DNA from: Circinella minor
Taxonomy: Eukaryota > Mucoromycota > Mucoromycetes > Mucorales > Lichtheimiaceae
Length of the DNA: 64,000 nt
NCBI GenBank assembly: GCA_016758965.1
Contig: JAEPRB010000055.1
Span: 62,001 to 126,000, forward strand
Direction: 5' to 3'
The notes below the pieces were generated by a model. That model worked only from the letters and a program-made list of their open reading frames with translations, was not told where the DNA came from and ran no database searches. How positions within the stretch are numbered: position 1 is the stretch's first letter; the number at the start of each line of letters is the position of its first letter. Of the stretch, positions 46,261 through 59,009 are shown piece by piece. A program made the position numbers and the translations under genes.

Positions 46261-49200
46261 ATGTCATCAGCAACAACACAAAAACAACCAGCAGCCATCA
46301 TAATTAAAGAAGGTTCACTTAGTTTAGGAAAACGTAAAAGACAAACAACGTCGAAGGATGACCAAGAAATTTTACATGATTTAGCCAAACAAGTTTTGCA
46401 ACAAAAATTATCAAACATCATCAGTGACAACATTAAAAAGTACAACAAAGAAGAAATGGCGGTGTCTCTTGAAGCAAAGAAGACTTGCCAGCAAGGATCA
46501 TTAGAAATGGTCAACAACCTTGCCAAAACAAATCATAATATTCATCGAACTGCAAAGTAAATAAGCAATGCGTTAGCAAGTTTAGGTGGCACGAAACAAC
46601 TATGGGAACAGGTTAAAAAGGACCATTCCAATCTTTTGTACGAGGAACATAAGAATAAAGCTTTGTCACAACAACAACAAGAGGAACAACAATCACCTGA
46701 AAATGATGAAGATGAAGCAAATTTAATTGACGACGACGAAGACAGATTACGAATGACTTCAGCCGTTGCAATTGCCAGTGTGTTGCGCGATGATATTCCC
46801 AATGACCTGGTTTACAACTCACTAAAGCAAGCAGCAATGGACGCAACTACAGCAGTATCAAATGTTAGTGCGCTTGTTCGGATGACATTATTATCACTGA
46901 CTCAGTATAATATATCAATTATCAAAAGGGACGACGTTCAGCTTAAAAAAGAAAAGTCCGGTTTTGATACGTATTACGAAAATTTTACCAAAGTCATTTA
47001 CTATTCGTAACAGAGAACCCTTGAACAATTTAAACAAGATTATGGTTGGTCCCCCAAATTTTGCTCTAAAGGAACAGCTTAATAAGTTATACAAGCCCAA
47101 TACCAGAGCAAAAGACTTACAAGAAATATGCACCAACGTTCACTTACAGTTTATACAGTCGCATCATCTTGGAAATAAGAAAGATAATAACAACGATACC
47201 ATCCACCCATTATGGGTTAACCTTATTTTCAAGAAGTCCAACCTTCCTTCAACGGGAGACGGTTCAAGCATCACAACAGCAACAGCAGTCAAAGAATTCA
47301 ATACAAATTTACAAAATAGGTGGTCAGGAACTAATATTTATGCAAAATCCCAACGTTACTTGATCCGTATTTTGCTTCGAGTACTCATTTGGCTCCTGAA
47401 CGTGAACAAAAGACAATCGTACGTGCCAAAACACTTATTCAAAAAACAAAGGAGAAAAAACAACAAAAATCTTTGACATCACAGCCTTACAATTATCAAG
47501 AAAACAAATTAAGTCCAATATTTAGCATGAATGTCACCAAATGGCAAAGCATATACGGCACGGAAAACTTTACGAAGATGATGAACATAAATGCGCAAGG
47601 CCTGTCCAATCCTGTATGAAACGATTGGATAAATTGTTTCCCTTATAATAAATATTGGAGCGGTACGTATGATTTATTTTTATTATTACTTTTGATGTTT
47701 ATTATTTATCTATGAATAGATTTAATAATAATTCTACAACAGGGAAAATCGTGTATTGGTGCCAAGGCTGAAAAGGACAAGGTAAGAATGGGGAAATATA
47801 AAAATAAATTGGTTGGTTATGCTAAATCAAAGCACTGATGCGTATTATTCTTTTTGTTCTCATATTAATATAGGACGTTGATCGTGTTGCAAGCAACCTT
47901 GGACCTGGTGATTTAGTAAAAATGTGGGAAGGCGAAGTTGAAGAAGAGGAAGAGGAAGCAGAAGAAGAAGAAGTAGTAGTAGTAGTAGTAGAAGAAGAAC
48001 CAAATGCGATGGAAAAAGGCACAACCAGTACAAATATTATACCTTCAGCCGGACGAGGCAGTCGTTCCAAAGGAAAATCGGTAGCACTAACCCTTCGAGG
48101 TAATGCCTGTTGGTACAGACAAGGCCATCACTTCAAGCTATGCCGCCCGCAAGAACGGCAACCCCTTGTGGTGGTCTTTTTTTAATAAAGAGAAGGTTGT
48201 CTTATTATGCAATCGACACAAACTATTATTGCCAATCGGATGATTGTTAGACCTGACAAGACGGTTTCTATATTGGGATTGATAAAGGATGGTCATGTTC
48301 CTGTGGTGTCCGAATATGAGACAAGACAAAAGAAAAATCGTAAAAAGAAAAAAAAAAAGAAAAGTAAAGGAGTTCATGTTGCCAAGGAGTATGTTGGAAA
48401 GTCATTACAACAACGAATTGACTGCAGCTAGATATATTGAAGACCCAATTCAGGGAGACTACCGAAGAATGGCATAGAACTAAAACTGAACGTTTAAAGA
48501 GTCGTGGCACCATTAAGCGTTTGTGAAGTCAGAAGCTTAAAGGCCAAGTTTATGCCAAACGGAAAAAAAGTCACTTGCTCAAACTAGCTCGAAGACATAT
48601 CAAAGATTGGAGAAGTTCCAAATATAACTTTTTATTTGTCTTCTTTTTGTGTAAAGTTAGTTTTTTTTTATTTAATTTTGAATTTTTAGGCCATTGAAAA
48701 CCACAGCACTACTGGTGCTTTATCTGTTGATGTATCACCTACCAAACCAACTCCAGAAAACGCATGCAACATGAAGATGTTACAGCGAATATTGATATTT
48801 CAAGGTTAGATCTCAAGAAGGTTGCATATGGGACCACCGATTACGGTCATGTTGTATTAGCTCAAACAGTTCCCTTGACAAATGATGATGTTCAGTTCCA
48901 CGTTCATTTATACAATCAACAACAAGAGTACCAACAACAGCAACTTCAACAAATCGAAGGCTTGGTTAATCTTGAACAGACGGAATTTATTGATGATAGT
49001 GAAAAGAAGCAAGAAGTCGATTTTTCTTCGAGTCTACTGCAGCAACAACAAGAAGAGTTTGATAATAACAGCAACAATAGCGTACAGGAACAACTGCAAG
49101 AGCACCAACTTGAAGAAACAGATCAGACCTTACAACAACCACGACAAAGCGACCATCATTGTTTCTAGGTTATCCAAACTTGTGTTGATCATGATTCAAT

Positions 49201-49273
49201 ACGTTTAACTGATCAACCTTTATCGGATCAACAAATTGAGCACTTACGTCTCAAATTCACCAAAAAAGAATGA
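46261..49273 (+). pseudogene. Broken transposase-like ORF region
   Basis: A run of plus-strand ORF pieces in changing frames. Piece 1 (46261-47010) starts MSSATTQKQPAAII, has a basic KRKRQTTSK motif, and is open for 250 codons except one TAA at 46558. Piece 2 (about 46990-47190) continues in another frame (NREPLNNLNKIMVGPPNFALK, NTRAKDLQEICTNVHLQF). Piece 3 (47380-47619) contains LAPEREQKTIVRAKT. Intron-like joints with good sites occur at 47742-47875. Piece 4 (47876-48180) is Glu/Val-rich. Piece 5 (48200-48640) is Lys-rich. Piece 6 (48770-49168) has KKVAYGTTDYGHVVLAQTVPLT followed by a Gln-rich tail. A TATAAATA lies at 46155-46162. I suspect a degraded fungal transposase, perhaps RNase H-like, but recognise no family with confidence. 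Confidence 0.45.
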
Positions 49274-50059
49274 TTTAAAACTGGCAAAACTAATGATCAT
49301 GTGTGTAAAGTAAACCAAAAATCTTATCAAATAATTTAACTGTTATATATTCATTTATCATAGGTGCAAGTCAGACATCCACTGTTATTCATGGACCATA
49401 ATATAAGAGCACTTTTATTTTTCCCGTTCTCTCATTTTATTCCCCAGGAATTGTATAAACGCCAAATTGTTCGTCTATTTATAAAATATAGTATGTAATT
49501 GTCAAACTTTATAAAGTTCATTTTTTAAAGAGATTTAGTCATATCAATGTACATTATTAATATCATAAGATAAATTTACACCTGTAACTCATTTTTGACC
49601 TGCATATTTTGTTTTATTTGTACGTATTTATAATTATACTATAAAATTATTATATAATAAAATAATGAGAGAAAGAGAGAGAACAAGTACGATAATGTCT
49701 TTTTTTTTTTTTTTTTTTTTTTTTTGTAAAAGCTATTTTCTTTTTTTTTTTTTTTTTTTGATCCTTTTTTTTTTTTTTTTACAACTTACAAACAAATATG
49801 ATGAGAGTAAAAAAAAAAGTGTTGGTAAGAAGTATAATATATACAAAGAATAAGAAAAAAAAAGAATGGAAAATAAGGAAAAATGATTCTAATTTACACA
49901 ATAATAATAATAATAATAATAATAAAAAGTACTATTACTACTATTATTATGTACTATCAACTATATATATATATATATTTCTTAGTATTATAAAGACAAA
50001 TCATATTATGTTATTCAAAGATTTGATAAAAAAAAAAAAGAGAGAGATACAAGGTATTA
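49274..50059. other. Intergenic region with long T and A homopolymers
   Basis: T runs at about 49699-49724, 49741-49759 and 49767-49780, and (AAT)n at about 49900-49925. These form the 3' flank of the Rua1-type gene. No gene is seen. Confidence 0.5.
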
Positions 50060-51715
50060 TCAACGTTTCTTTGGTGTTCCACTTTTTGGTTTATGATAAA
50101 CATGACACTAAAATATTAATAATACGTAATAATTTATATTAATATTTAATTCTCTGCTATAATAATTAAATCTTATAAATTTACCTTATGTGCATGTCGA
50201 TACCAAAGAACACTATTTTTTCTTTTCACATTGCTCACAGCAACCCATTGACCACATTGATGACATAAACCTTCTACTAAATCTTGATCTACCCATCTTG
50301 TTTCTACAGGTTGAATAAAAGGTCTACCTGATACTGAAGAAATACCATGGAAAAATTGTTTATGATACCTAATATTATCAAATAAAAGAATCGAGTTAAT
50401 AAAAGAAAAAAAAAAGTGGTTTAAATCTAATAATTCAATACTTTACCAAAATGCACTATTTTTTAATTGAAGCCATTTTCCTGGAGAACAAGTATCACAT
50501 AAACCTTCTTTTGCTTGACCATTATATCGTACCCATCTTGGTGTATATTGATCATCATCAAATCTCATTTTTTGACGTCTTGGACGAGCTTCTGGATCAT
50601 TACGAGCTGCTTCAACATCTCTTTCAGACATATCAGGAAAATCAGGATCTCCAGGTTCAACTACATCTCCTTCATCTTCATCTACTTTAGCTTTTTTTCG
50701 TTTTGTTGCTCTTGGTGCACTTGATGAAGGACCTGGTGCAGCTGCAATAGGTGCTGTAACACCTACAGAGGGTGGTACGGGTATCTGCTGCTGTTGTTGT
50801 TGTTGATGTGGATGAGACATCATTGGATGTTGTTGTTGAGAATGATAATAATATGGATGCATTGGTGGAGGAGGTGGATGACTTGTAGAAGGATGCATTA
50901 ATCGTTGATCATATGTAGGTCGATAATATGGATCCATGGGTTGTGGATGTGGATGTGATAAAGGATGTTGTTGTTGTTGTTGGTGAGAATGAGAAACCGG
51001 CTCATGTTTTGGTTGTTGTAAATGTGAATGATGTTGTTGATCATGCAATTGTTGTTGTTGTTGTTGTTGGTATGCAGGATAAGAAGAGGGTGGAGGTGGA
51101 TAAGGTGGTGGTAATTGTTGATAATAAAATGGAGAATGTTTTGAAAATGATGATGATATTGATTGAGGTGGTAATGAAGTTGGAGGTGAAGAAGGTCTTG
51201 GTGATGTAGGATGTTGCATAAATTCAAACATTTGAGCATATTCACCTGTTGTTGAAGAGGATGTGTTATTATGAACTATACCATCTTGAGTCCATGATAA
51301 TTTTCCAGAATTAGATGGAATACCATTTGTATCAACAATTTCATCATTTTCAGTAGAAGAAGCAGAACTTGCAAGATTTGGAATTAAATCGGAACGACCC
51401 AAGAATGATTCTGGCATAGTATTCCAACTCATATTAACATCATAAGAATGACGACGCATTGTTTCTGTTTCTATAGATGTACCAAGATCATCATCCCAAC
51501 TTGGTTTTTGTTGTGTATTAAGGGACATATCATCTTGCCATTGTGTACCTAATAAAAATAAAAAATAAAAAAAAAAATAAAGCAGCGGTTAATTAAAAAG
51601 CCTTGATTTTTTTTTTATTGCAACACAAAAAAAGAAAAATAGAAAAAAAAAATTTTTTTATGCGCATAAAAATATTTCAAATAAACCCCACAATTATAAT
51701 ATATAACATATATAA

Positions 51716-51782
<67 letters not shown>

Positions 51783-52462
51783 TGACAGATAAATTGATTT
51801 AAATCTGCATTAAAATATCTTCTTTTTTTTTCCTTATACTTCCAAATAAAATAAAATAAACACTTGGTTTGTTTCATAATTAATTTATATTTACCTTTTT
51901 GTTCTGTTTTACATGAAACTTGAGGAGGCGTTGCTGTTGTGGTAATCTTATTTAAATTGGCAAGTAACATGGCAGCTTCAATAGAATTACGTTGTTGAGA
52001 TAAATGCATAGCAAGTTGATCTTGATCAATTCCAGGTAATAAACCTAATACAGCAGGACTACTTTTACGTTTATCAAATCGACGAAGTAGTAATGTTGGG
52101 TCAAGTGCTTCATTATTACTTCTTGTTATATTCCCATTAGATTCTTGTGATGTACTATTATTATTTTTATTATGACTATTCATATCTTGTGTTGTAAAGG
52201 ACGGAACAGTTGTAGAAATTACATGAGCAGGTTCATTTTCTGGAATACTTGAAAGTGTAGAAGTAGTAGTAGTAGTAATAGTAGTAGATGGTGGTACTGG
52301 TGTTGATGTCGTTGCTGTTGCAGTACGTCTCGTTATAGATTCAAAATTATCATTATTATTGCTCGAAGTAGAACGAAATTGTTGGTCATCACTACTAGTA
52401 TTTGCATAATGCAAAGATTGAGCTTCTTTTGAATTGGGTGTAATATAATTATGTATGTCCAT
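50060..52462 (-). CDS. Fungal regulator with a Rua1-type C-terminal domain
   Basis: Predicted nuclear regulator. Exons in transcript order: 51895..52462, 50447..51548, 50185..50368, 50060..50107, giving 633 aa. Most of the protein is disordered: Thr/Ser-rich N-terminus, then Pro, His and Gln runs (bases 50780-51110). A basic stretch ATKRKKAKVDEDEG may be a nuclear signal. The conserved C-terminus (about residues 510-633) has RPRRQKMRF, YTPRWVRYNG, GLCDTC..GKWLQLKNSAFWYHKQFFHGIS, then GLCHQCGQWV and LWYRHAHKCH. The paired Cys and His residues suggest zinc binding. This matches the transcription-regulator Rua1 C-terminal family as I know it; Rua1 regulates glycolipid genes in Ustilago. Targets here are unknown. 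Confidence 0.85.
51719..51773. repeat. (CA)n-(TA)n compound microsatellite in an intron
   Basis: About 16 CA units followed by about 11 TA units, within the first intron (51549-51894) of the Rua1-type gene. Confidence 0.9.
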
Positions 52463-54226
52463 TATTATTATTAATATTTTTGGTTTCCTTTCTTATAAAC
52501 TAAAATATATATAAAAAAAATATATAGATATATTTATGTGTATATATATATATATTTATATTATTTTAGTAATGTAAAATATAAATGAAGAAGAAGAAGA
52601 AAAAAAAAATGCAGGGGAGAAGAAAGAAGGAAGAAGAAAAAAAAGTTAGAAAAAAAAAATGAAAGGGTAAGTTTAAAAAAGGGAAAAGGAACAAAGAAGT
52701 TACTTTTTTTTTTTTTTTTTCTGAAGAGAAGTAGAGAGTATGTTAAGTGAAAGTATGTGTGTGTGAGTAAGTAAAAGAGAGAGAGAGAGAGAGGAGAGGA
52801 AACTAAATGACTGAAAAAAAAAATAAGCAGATCATAGACTTAATGCTTCTCCGCGCATGCATTCATCTTTTACTCTTTTCCCTTTCAAATAAACTCCCCC
52901 TCAACCATAGCAAAAAAAAAAAAAAAAAAAAAAATGATGGCTTGTGACTTGATTTGATTTTTGTACTATTTTTTTTTTTTTTTAAAAAAAAAGTGGGGAT
53001 TATGATCGACTAAACAAGGATATTTGAAACCTATCGAATCATTTTATATAATATGAAATATATTCAAAACCAAGTAATAATTATTTGAGCGAATAATAAT
53101 AATACAAAGTCTTGGGTTAAAGTAGTATAAATACCATGTGTAGGACAAAAATGGTAATCGTGCATCAATGCGCATATCATTTTGTTAAAATGATAATTGA
53201 TGATCTTCTTTTTTTTTTTTTTAATAACCAGTTAATTCAACTAACAAACAATAAAGATTTTAAGTAACAGTAAATAGATCATCATTTATTATTATTATTT
53301 ACATGTTTCTTTTTTTTTTTTTTTCTTCTTTAAAAAAAGCTCCTCACATACATAATTGTGTGCAACCATAAAATATAAAATATTAGTGTCTTTTTTAAAG
53401 CAGCCACGCATGGATACACAATTATTATCAAGTGGTAAAAGCTATATATAGTTTCTCTCCCCTCTTCTTTTTTTTTTTTTTTTGTACGTGATACACTTTG
53501 CATAAATACTTTATTAAAATAAATTAAATATTTAAAATGTATATCTTTTAACTAAAAGAACGATTTACTTTGATTTTTTATATGATATTAGAAGAATACT
53601 TGGTAAAAATAAGGTAGGTATAAATAAAATACATTTATATTATACCTAGAAACATCGAATCACTTTATTTGAGTATGAAAAAATTACTTTTTTTCCTCCT
53701 TAAATTCAAAGTTTATATTTTATGTATTGTTGTCTTTTTTTTTTTTTTTTTAGTTCGGTGGCTGGAGTGAAATAAAAGCATTAATTATGCTTGTTTTTAA
53801 AAAAAATACTCAGCTAAACTTCTTAATTCAAAATGGTATGATTCCTACCAAAGTGATTGATTATGTAGTACAAAGTTTATAATTTTCCATTATATTTCTT
53901 TTTTTTTTTATGCTTATATAATCCATATGTATAATTTATCCTAAATATTTCCAAGGTGATTTTTATTTTTATTACCAAGCAACAACATTAAAGAAATACA
54001 TGTGCTTTGCATAAATTGATCTCAACTTTTCGATTTTGATAAAAAAATGAGACGTCTTCCTTCTTCCTTATCAATTTCAATATTAGATAAATTAAATATA
54101 GTATATGATAAATAGGTTAAATGTAAGAGAGTTTCGTTGTCATTCAATATGATGAATATTATTTACATTGATTCTTAAATAGGACATCTACTAGAAATTG
54201 ATTATTTATTTTAATAATTATTATTT
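52463..54226. other. Intergenic region upstream of the Rua1-type gene
   Basis: 1.76 kb with many homopolymer and purine-rich tracts (52580-52800, A-run 52912-52934, T-runs 52969-52982, 53306-53325, 53468-53483, 53736-53752). No supported gene. It is probably promoter plus long leader for the minus-strand regulator and the 3' end of the WD40 gene. Confidence 0.45.
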
Positions 54227-57200
54227 TTAAGAAGCTCCAAAAACAGCATTTCTTCTTATTGTACGTTTTCGTCTGACGGATGGTTCAGGCATTTCATTTA
54301 CAGCACTATTTTCTTCTTGTTCAGTCATTCTATTATATGGTTCAGGGGGTGGTGGTCCTTGCTGTTGTTTTGATTTTCTTGAAAACATGCGTTTCAATGA
54401 TTGAGTAGGTTTACCAAATCGATGTTGTTGTTGTTGTTGTTGCTCTACCGCTTTTCCTGTTTCTAATTGTTGTTGTTTTTCTTCTTGATGAGGTTGTTGA
54501 CTAGGTTCTTGTTGTTCTTGTTGTTGTTGCAGGAATGGATTATTGTTATTACTTATCTTACTCACTAACGAACTTCCTCTACTACTGGTCCGATTAAGAA
54601 AATTAGTACTGAGATTTTTACGTAATGTACCAGATCTTGTACGAAGGTTAGATGAAGATGATTGTTGTAATTTTTGTGCCTCTTTTTCAGGCATATCAAA
54701 CACCATGGTTGGTGATGAAATATTTGGATCTCCTTCGTCAACATTTACTGTATAAAAAGGATTTTTAGGTTGTTGTTGTGGTTTTTGTATTTCATTATCA
54801 CTTGGTTGTCTACTAGTACTACTCATACTATTAGCCTTATAGTTATGAGAAGTCCTTGATGATGTTGATGATATAATTGAAGTATTAGATGGTGTCTTTA
54901 ATGATCTACTAGTGTTTTGCTTTGTCAATGACTCATATGATTTTGAACTCATTTCTTCAATGGGTGGTCTTTGTTGTTGTTTATCTTCCATAGGAGTAGA
55001 TGATATGTCACTGTCTTTTGAACTTTTTCTAATTGTAGGGGCAGATGGTGCCAATGTACGTTCTTTAATATTTAAATCAAAATTATTTCGTGTTGTATAA
55101 CCAGGTGGAAGTCGACAAGCACCCCAATAATCCAAATCTTTCCGGAACGTAGATATACCGACTTCCCAAAGATCATCTTGATTCCATAATCTACGTGATG
55201 TACGACGATCCATTTTATCTGGAAGTGTATCGATTCCCCATTGATCTGGCATAATTGGAGGTAGAACACGTATACAATCCTCAAAATAGGCAACTTGTTC
55301 ATCTCGTTCACTATTAACCATAATATAATAATAATAATAATAAATAATATGTATAAAGTCTTCTACGTATATATCTTACTTTATGTTTTTCAAATATATT
55401 ATGCTATATATACCTTTCAATATCACAATCCATATGTCGAAGTTTTTCAATATTTTCCTTAGCACGACCAATATGCCGAGTAAAAAGGTCACATTCAATT
55501 TGATTAGCTAATGGATCATCTTCTTTTTTAAATCTATAAATATAATTAATGAATAATGGATTTAAACACACAGCCTTAATAAGAATCGTCAAAATATAAA
55601 AAAAAAAAAGTCATTTACCGAAAAGGAAAAACGAATGCATCTTGTTTATTTTCAAGACGTACGGTTTGTGAGATTAATTGACCACGATCCGTTATACTAT
55701 AATATTCTCCAGCAATTGATTTTGATGTGGATACTATAAATTGTTAATATAGATGATATTAGCTTTAATTCTCTATTCACAAATACAAAGATATATAGAA
55801 ACGACTGTACTTACCTTTAACAACACAACCTTTACTTTTTTCAACATCTTCTCCAATATAAACAGGTCCTTTGTCAGATCGACCCCATTCACCAATACCT
55901 AATGCTCCCGTTAAAAGCATTGTTTCTGCCCCATAATCTTCACTGTGACCCCATGGATCATCATTATCATTATAATAAATATGTTGATCTACTTTACTCC
56001 ATGGTTCTTCAATTGTACTTTGTTGCCAACTATGCCATAATGCTTTAGATTGTGGACGAAGTGATGATATAGGGGTATCACGTTTCGACCATTTTGCTGT
56101 ATGATAAAGTGAATCAAATATAGGTATTGCATCAGCCTTAAATATCCACAAACGCATAGTTCCATCGGATGAAGCGGTTGATAAAATTTCACATCGCATA
56201 TTGGACCATGTAACCTATTTAGCAAAAAAAAAAAATGATATAAAAGTGTCATTAACAGGAAAAAAAAACATATAGATATTTATAAATAGTCTAAAAATAA
56301 TTTCCTACGTACTGATTCAACAATACCATCATGTCCAGCAATTTTAGCAACAGGTGCATGATATGAAGCTCGAATATCATAAATGTTTACAATAGCATCT
56401 TCACCAGAAGAAGCGAGCCAATAAGGAATAAACGTATTGAATTTTGCATCACGAATAGGTCGATTATGGGCTTCTTCTGCTTGCCAAACAACACCCTCTT
56501 TTGTACGCACGTCAATGACTCTTAAAGTATTATCACATCCACCTGTTGCAATCAATGTATGAGGGGCATGAGGAGACCAATTGCCACAATTAATTAGATT
56601 TGTGCCAAGCTATATACATATTATTAATAACATGGTTTAATATCGATAATAAAAATAATAATATACTTACATTAAATGATAACTTGGGATTTCCTTCTTC
56701 TAATGCATCCCATATATTTAATTGATTCATAAAAGTGGTTAAAAAATCAGTGGTAACATGTATATTTTCTTTTTGTTCCTGATACTGTTGTTGTTGTTGT
56801 TCATCATCTTCTTCAATGTTATCAATTAAAGGTTTCCATAATTCATAAACACGATCATCTGAATAACTTGAATTAAAACCAACTGATTTAATGATACTAT
56901 TCATTGGGTATTTATCAGGAAGAACTGGAGCCTCATATACAGATGATATCTATTATTAACCACTTTTATAAATGTCTTTTTCTGTTTCAAAATAGAAAAA
57001 GTTTAATTTTTTTGTAAACCTACTGGCATAGCATATTCTGCAGCTTGGGTAACTTTAAAATCATTTTCCATTTGATCTTGATATAATTCATTCCATTTTC
57101 CACGAACGGTATAAAGACGTGTCATGCCTTGTTTAGATCCTACCAAAAGATGTGTTCCAGACCAATCAAGTGAATGAATGGGTATATCTAATTTTTCAGT

Positions 57201-57786
57201 ATGAACCAGCTTTATTTATATTATATAATTTTTTTTGTTAGTAATAATAATACTTTTACATATTGATAATTAAAAATGAATTTTTTTTTTTACCTCAAAT
57301 CGTGGACCATCAATAATAATATTCTTTGGTGCCATTAAATCTTTTATAAAATATAAATTATAATATCCATCTGATTGTCGATATGCTGAACCCATTACAA
57401 TAATACCCTTATTCTTTATAAATAATATAATTCATTATTAATCATTGTATACCATTCATTACATATGGATAATGATAATAAAAAAACTTACTTTATCTGA
57501 TTGAGCTAAAGATGTTAAATATTTATCTTCATTAAAAAGGTCAAAACAATTGGTTCGTAAAGTTTTTGCAGTTCTTTTAATTACGTAAAAAAAATATGAG
57601 TTAAACTTTTTATATTTCTTTTATTAAAAATAGTAGTAAAATAAATAAATATATTTACTTTACAATGCCTTCTGATAAAATTCTCCAACCAAGTGCTTCA
57701 TTTACAGAACAAAGATATGGCATACGTCTACCTGCTTGTGATAAATTAATTCTTTTATCTAAATCAGCAAAATTAATTCGAACCAT
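54227..57786 (-). CDS. WD40-repeat protein of about 936 aa, family not recognised
   Basis: Ten exons in transcript order: 57659..57786, 57492..57573, 57294..57413, 57024..57209, 56671..56949, 56313..56609, 55815..56214, 55619..55733, 55414..55533, 54227..55310; phases agree. WD-type repeats are visible in the first half: LDWSGTHLLVGSKQGMTRLY, then LIATGGCDNTLRVIDVR, WLASSGEDAIVNIYDIR, ILSTASSDGTMRLWIF. The middle is helical and charged. The last exon encodes a long disordered region rich in Gln and Ser with PPPPEP, ending in a strongly basic cluster (RRKRTIRRNAVFGAS). The propeller probably serves as a protein scaffold. The N-terminal sequence NFADLDKRINLSQAG is not one I can place. Head-to-head with the acidic zinc-finger gene. 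Confidence 0.72.
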
Positions 57787-58021
57787 AATTTTAATTTTTA
57801 TATATATAAAAAAACAAAAGAGAAAGAAGGAAAAGAATGAAACAAAAATATGTCAAAAAAATTCCTTATATGTTGGGATTGGGGGGGTGGGGGTGGTTTT
57901 TCATTCACGCATAAGAAATTTTGGATTGAAAATTCCGATCCATTTGTCGGGTTATTTAGTGACAAAAAAAGACAAAATTTTTTCCTCTTTTTTTTTGTTA
58001 TATATTACGCATAAAACAACA
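57787..58021. promoter_or_regulatory. Divergent promoter with a G-quadruplex-type motif
   Basis: 235 bp between two divergent start codons. At 57875-57896 the plus strand has GGG, ATT, G7, T, G5, T, GG, which satisfies the four-run G3+ quadruplex pattern. It is about 125 bp upstream of the zinc-finger start, so it may be in that promoter or leader. The frame stays open upstream of 58022, but that part reads as translated flank; the Met at 58022 begins the acidic protein. Confidence 0.45.
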
Positions 58022-58895
58022 ATGGGTAAACGATCAAGGACACCAAAAGAAAAAATCGTGACAGTCCATTCCGATGTAGACGATAGTGATAGTGATGCTT
58101 CAATTGGTGATTTAGTTAAAACATATAATAAACCAAAACGTGCTAAAACAAGATATAGTCGAATGTTGACAGCATCGTCAGGCAACATTGAAGAAGAAGA
58201 AGACGATGATAGTGACGAAGATCAAGACGATGAAGATCAAAGTGATTCTAATGAACAAGACAGTGATTCAGAAGAAGAACAGGAGGAAGAAGAAGAAGAA
58301 GAAGAAGAAGAAGAAGAAGAAAAAGAATTGATGGAAGAAGTAGAAGGAGAAGAAGAAGAAGAAGAGGAGGAGGAGGAGGATGAAGAAGAAGGAGGACCAT
58401 TGGTATATTCATGTGATATTTGTCCTGAAAAAGTTTTGAAAACTGTTGAACAAGTGGAAGTTCATTTAAAGAGCAAGGTTAGTTTTAATAAAATAATTAA
58501 AGAAAATGATAAATGGGATAAGGGATAATATTGAGAATGATAATGATAATAATAATGAATTATAGGAACATAAACGACGATTAAGGTTTGTTAAACGTCA
58601 AGGAGTAACTGAAGGTCAAGAAGAAGAAGAAGAAGAAGAAGAAGAAGAAGAAGAAAATGATAATAGTGAAAAAGAAAGTGAAAATGAAGATGAAAAAGAA
58701 AAAGATAATAAATTAAAAGAAAAGAAAAAGGCACGACAAGAAAAAGCTAAACAAAAATTAAAGGAAAAACGTAAAGCAGCTAAACGTAAGAAATGGGAAC
58801 GTCAACAAGCTGAAAAGGATAATAAAGTACAAGAAAAAGAACAAGTATCTAAACCATTAAATAAGACTAAAAAGTCTAAAAAGGTTAAAAAATAG
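58022..58895 (+). CDS. Acidic/basic zinc-finger protein (U1-type C2H2)
   Basis: Two exons: 58022..58477 and 58566..58895, giving 261 aa. The N-terminus is basic and Ser-rich (MGKRSRTPKEK, KPKRAKTRYSR). A Glu-rich block of about 70 residues follows, encoded by (GAA)n DNA. One zinc finger follows, CDICPEKVLKTVEQVEVHLKSK-EHKRRL, of the kind seen in RNA- and ribosome-assembly factors (C-x2-C...H-x5-H split by the intron). A second Glu tract and a Lys-rich tail ending KKSKKVKK complete it. Composition and finger type point to a nucleolar protein, perhaps in ribosome biogenesis; that is inference and I cannot name an orthologue. Confidence 0.7.
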
Positions 58896-59009
58896 TATTC
58901 CCCCCCCCTCCTCCTCTCACCACAACCACACTTTTTAATTATTTGAACCTGTCAAAAAAGAAAAATAATTTTATTTTTTTGGGTCTCAGAAGCTCTTTTC
59001 AAAAAAAAA

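Noticed and set aside
50898..51245. Antisense ORFs over the Rua1-type gene
   Set aside because: They are translations of the Gln/His/Pro codon repeats in other frames (poly-Asn, poly-Val).
57665..58021. Upstream extension of the zinc-finger ORF (open frame from 57665)
   Set aside because: It overlaps the first exon of the divergent WD40 gene and translates homopolymers and the G-rich tract; the Met at 58022 starts the compositionally consistent protein.
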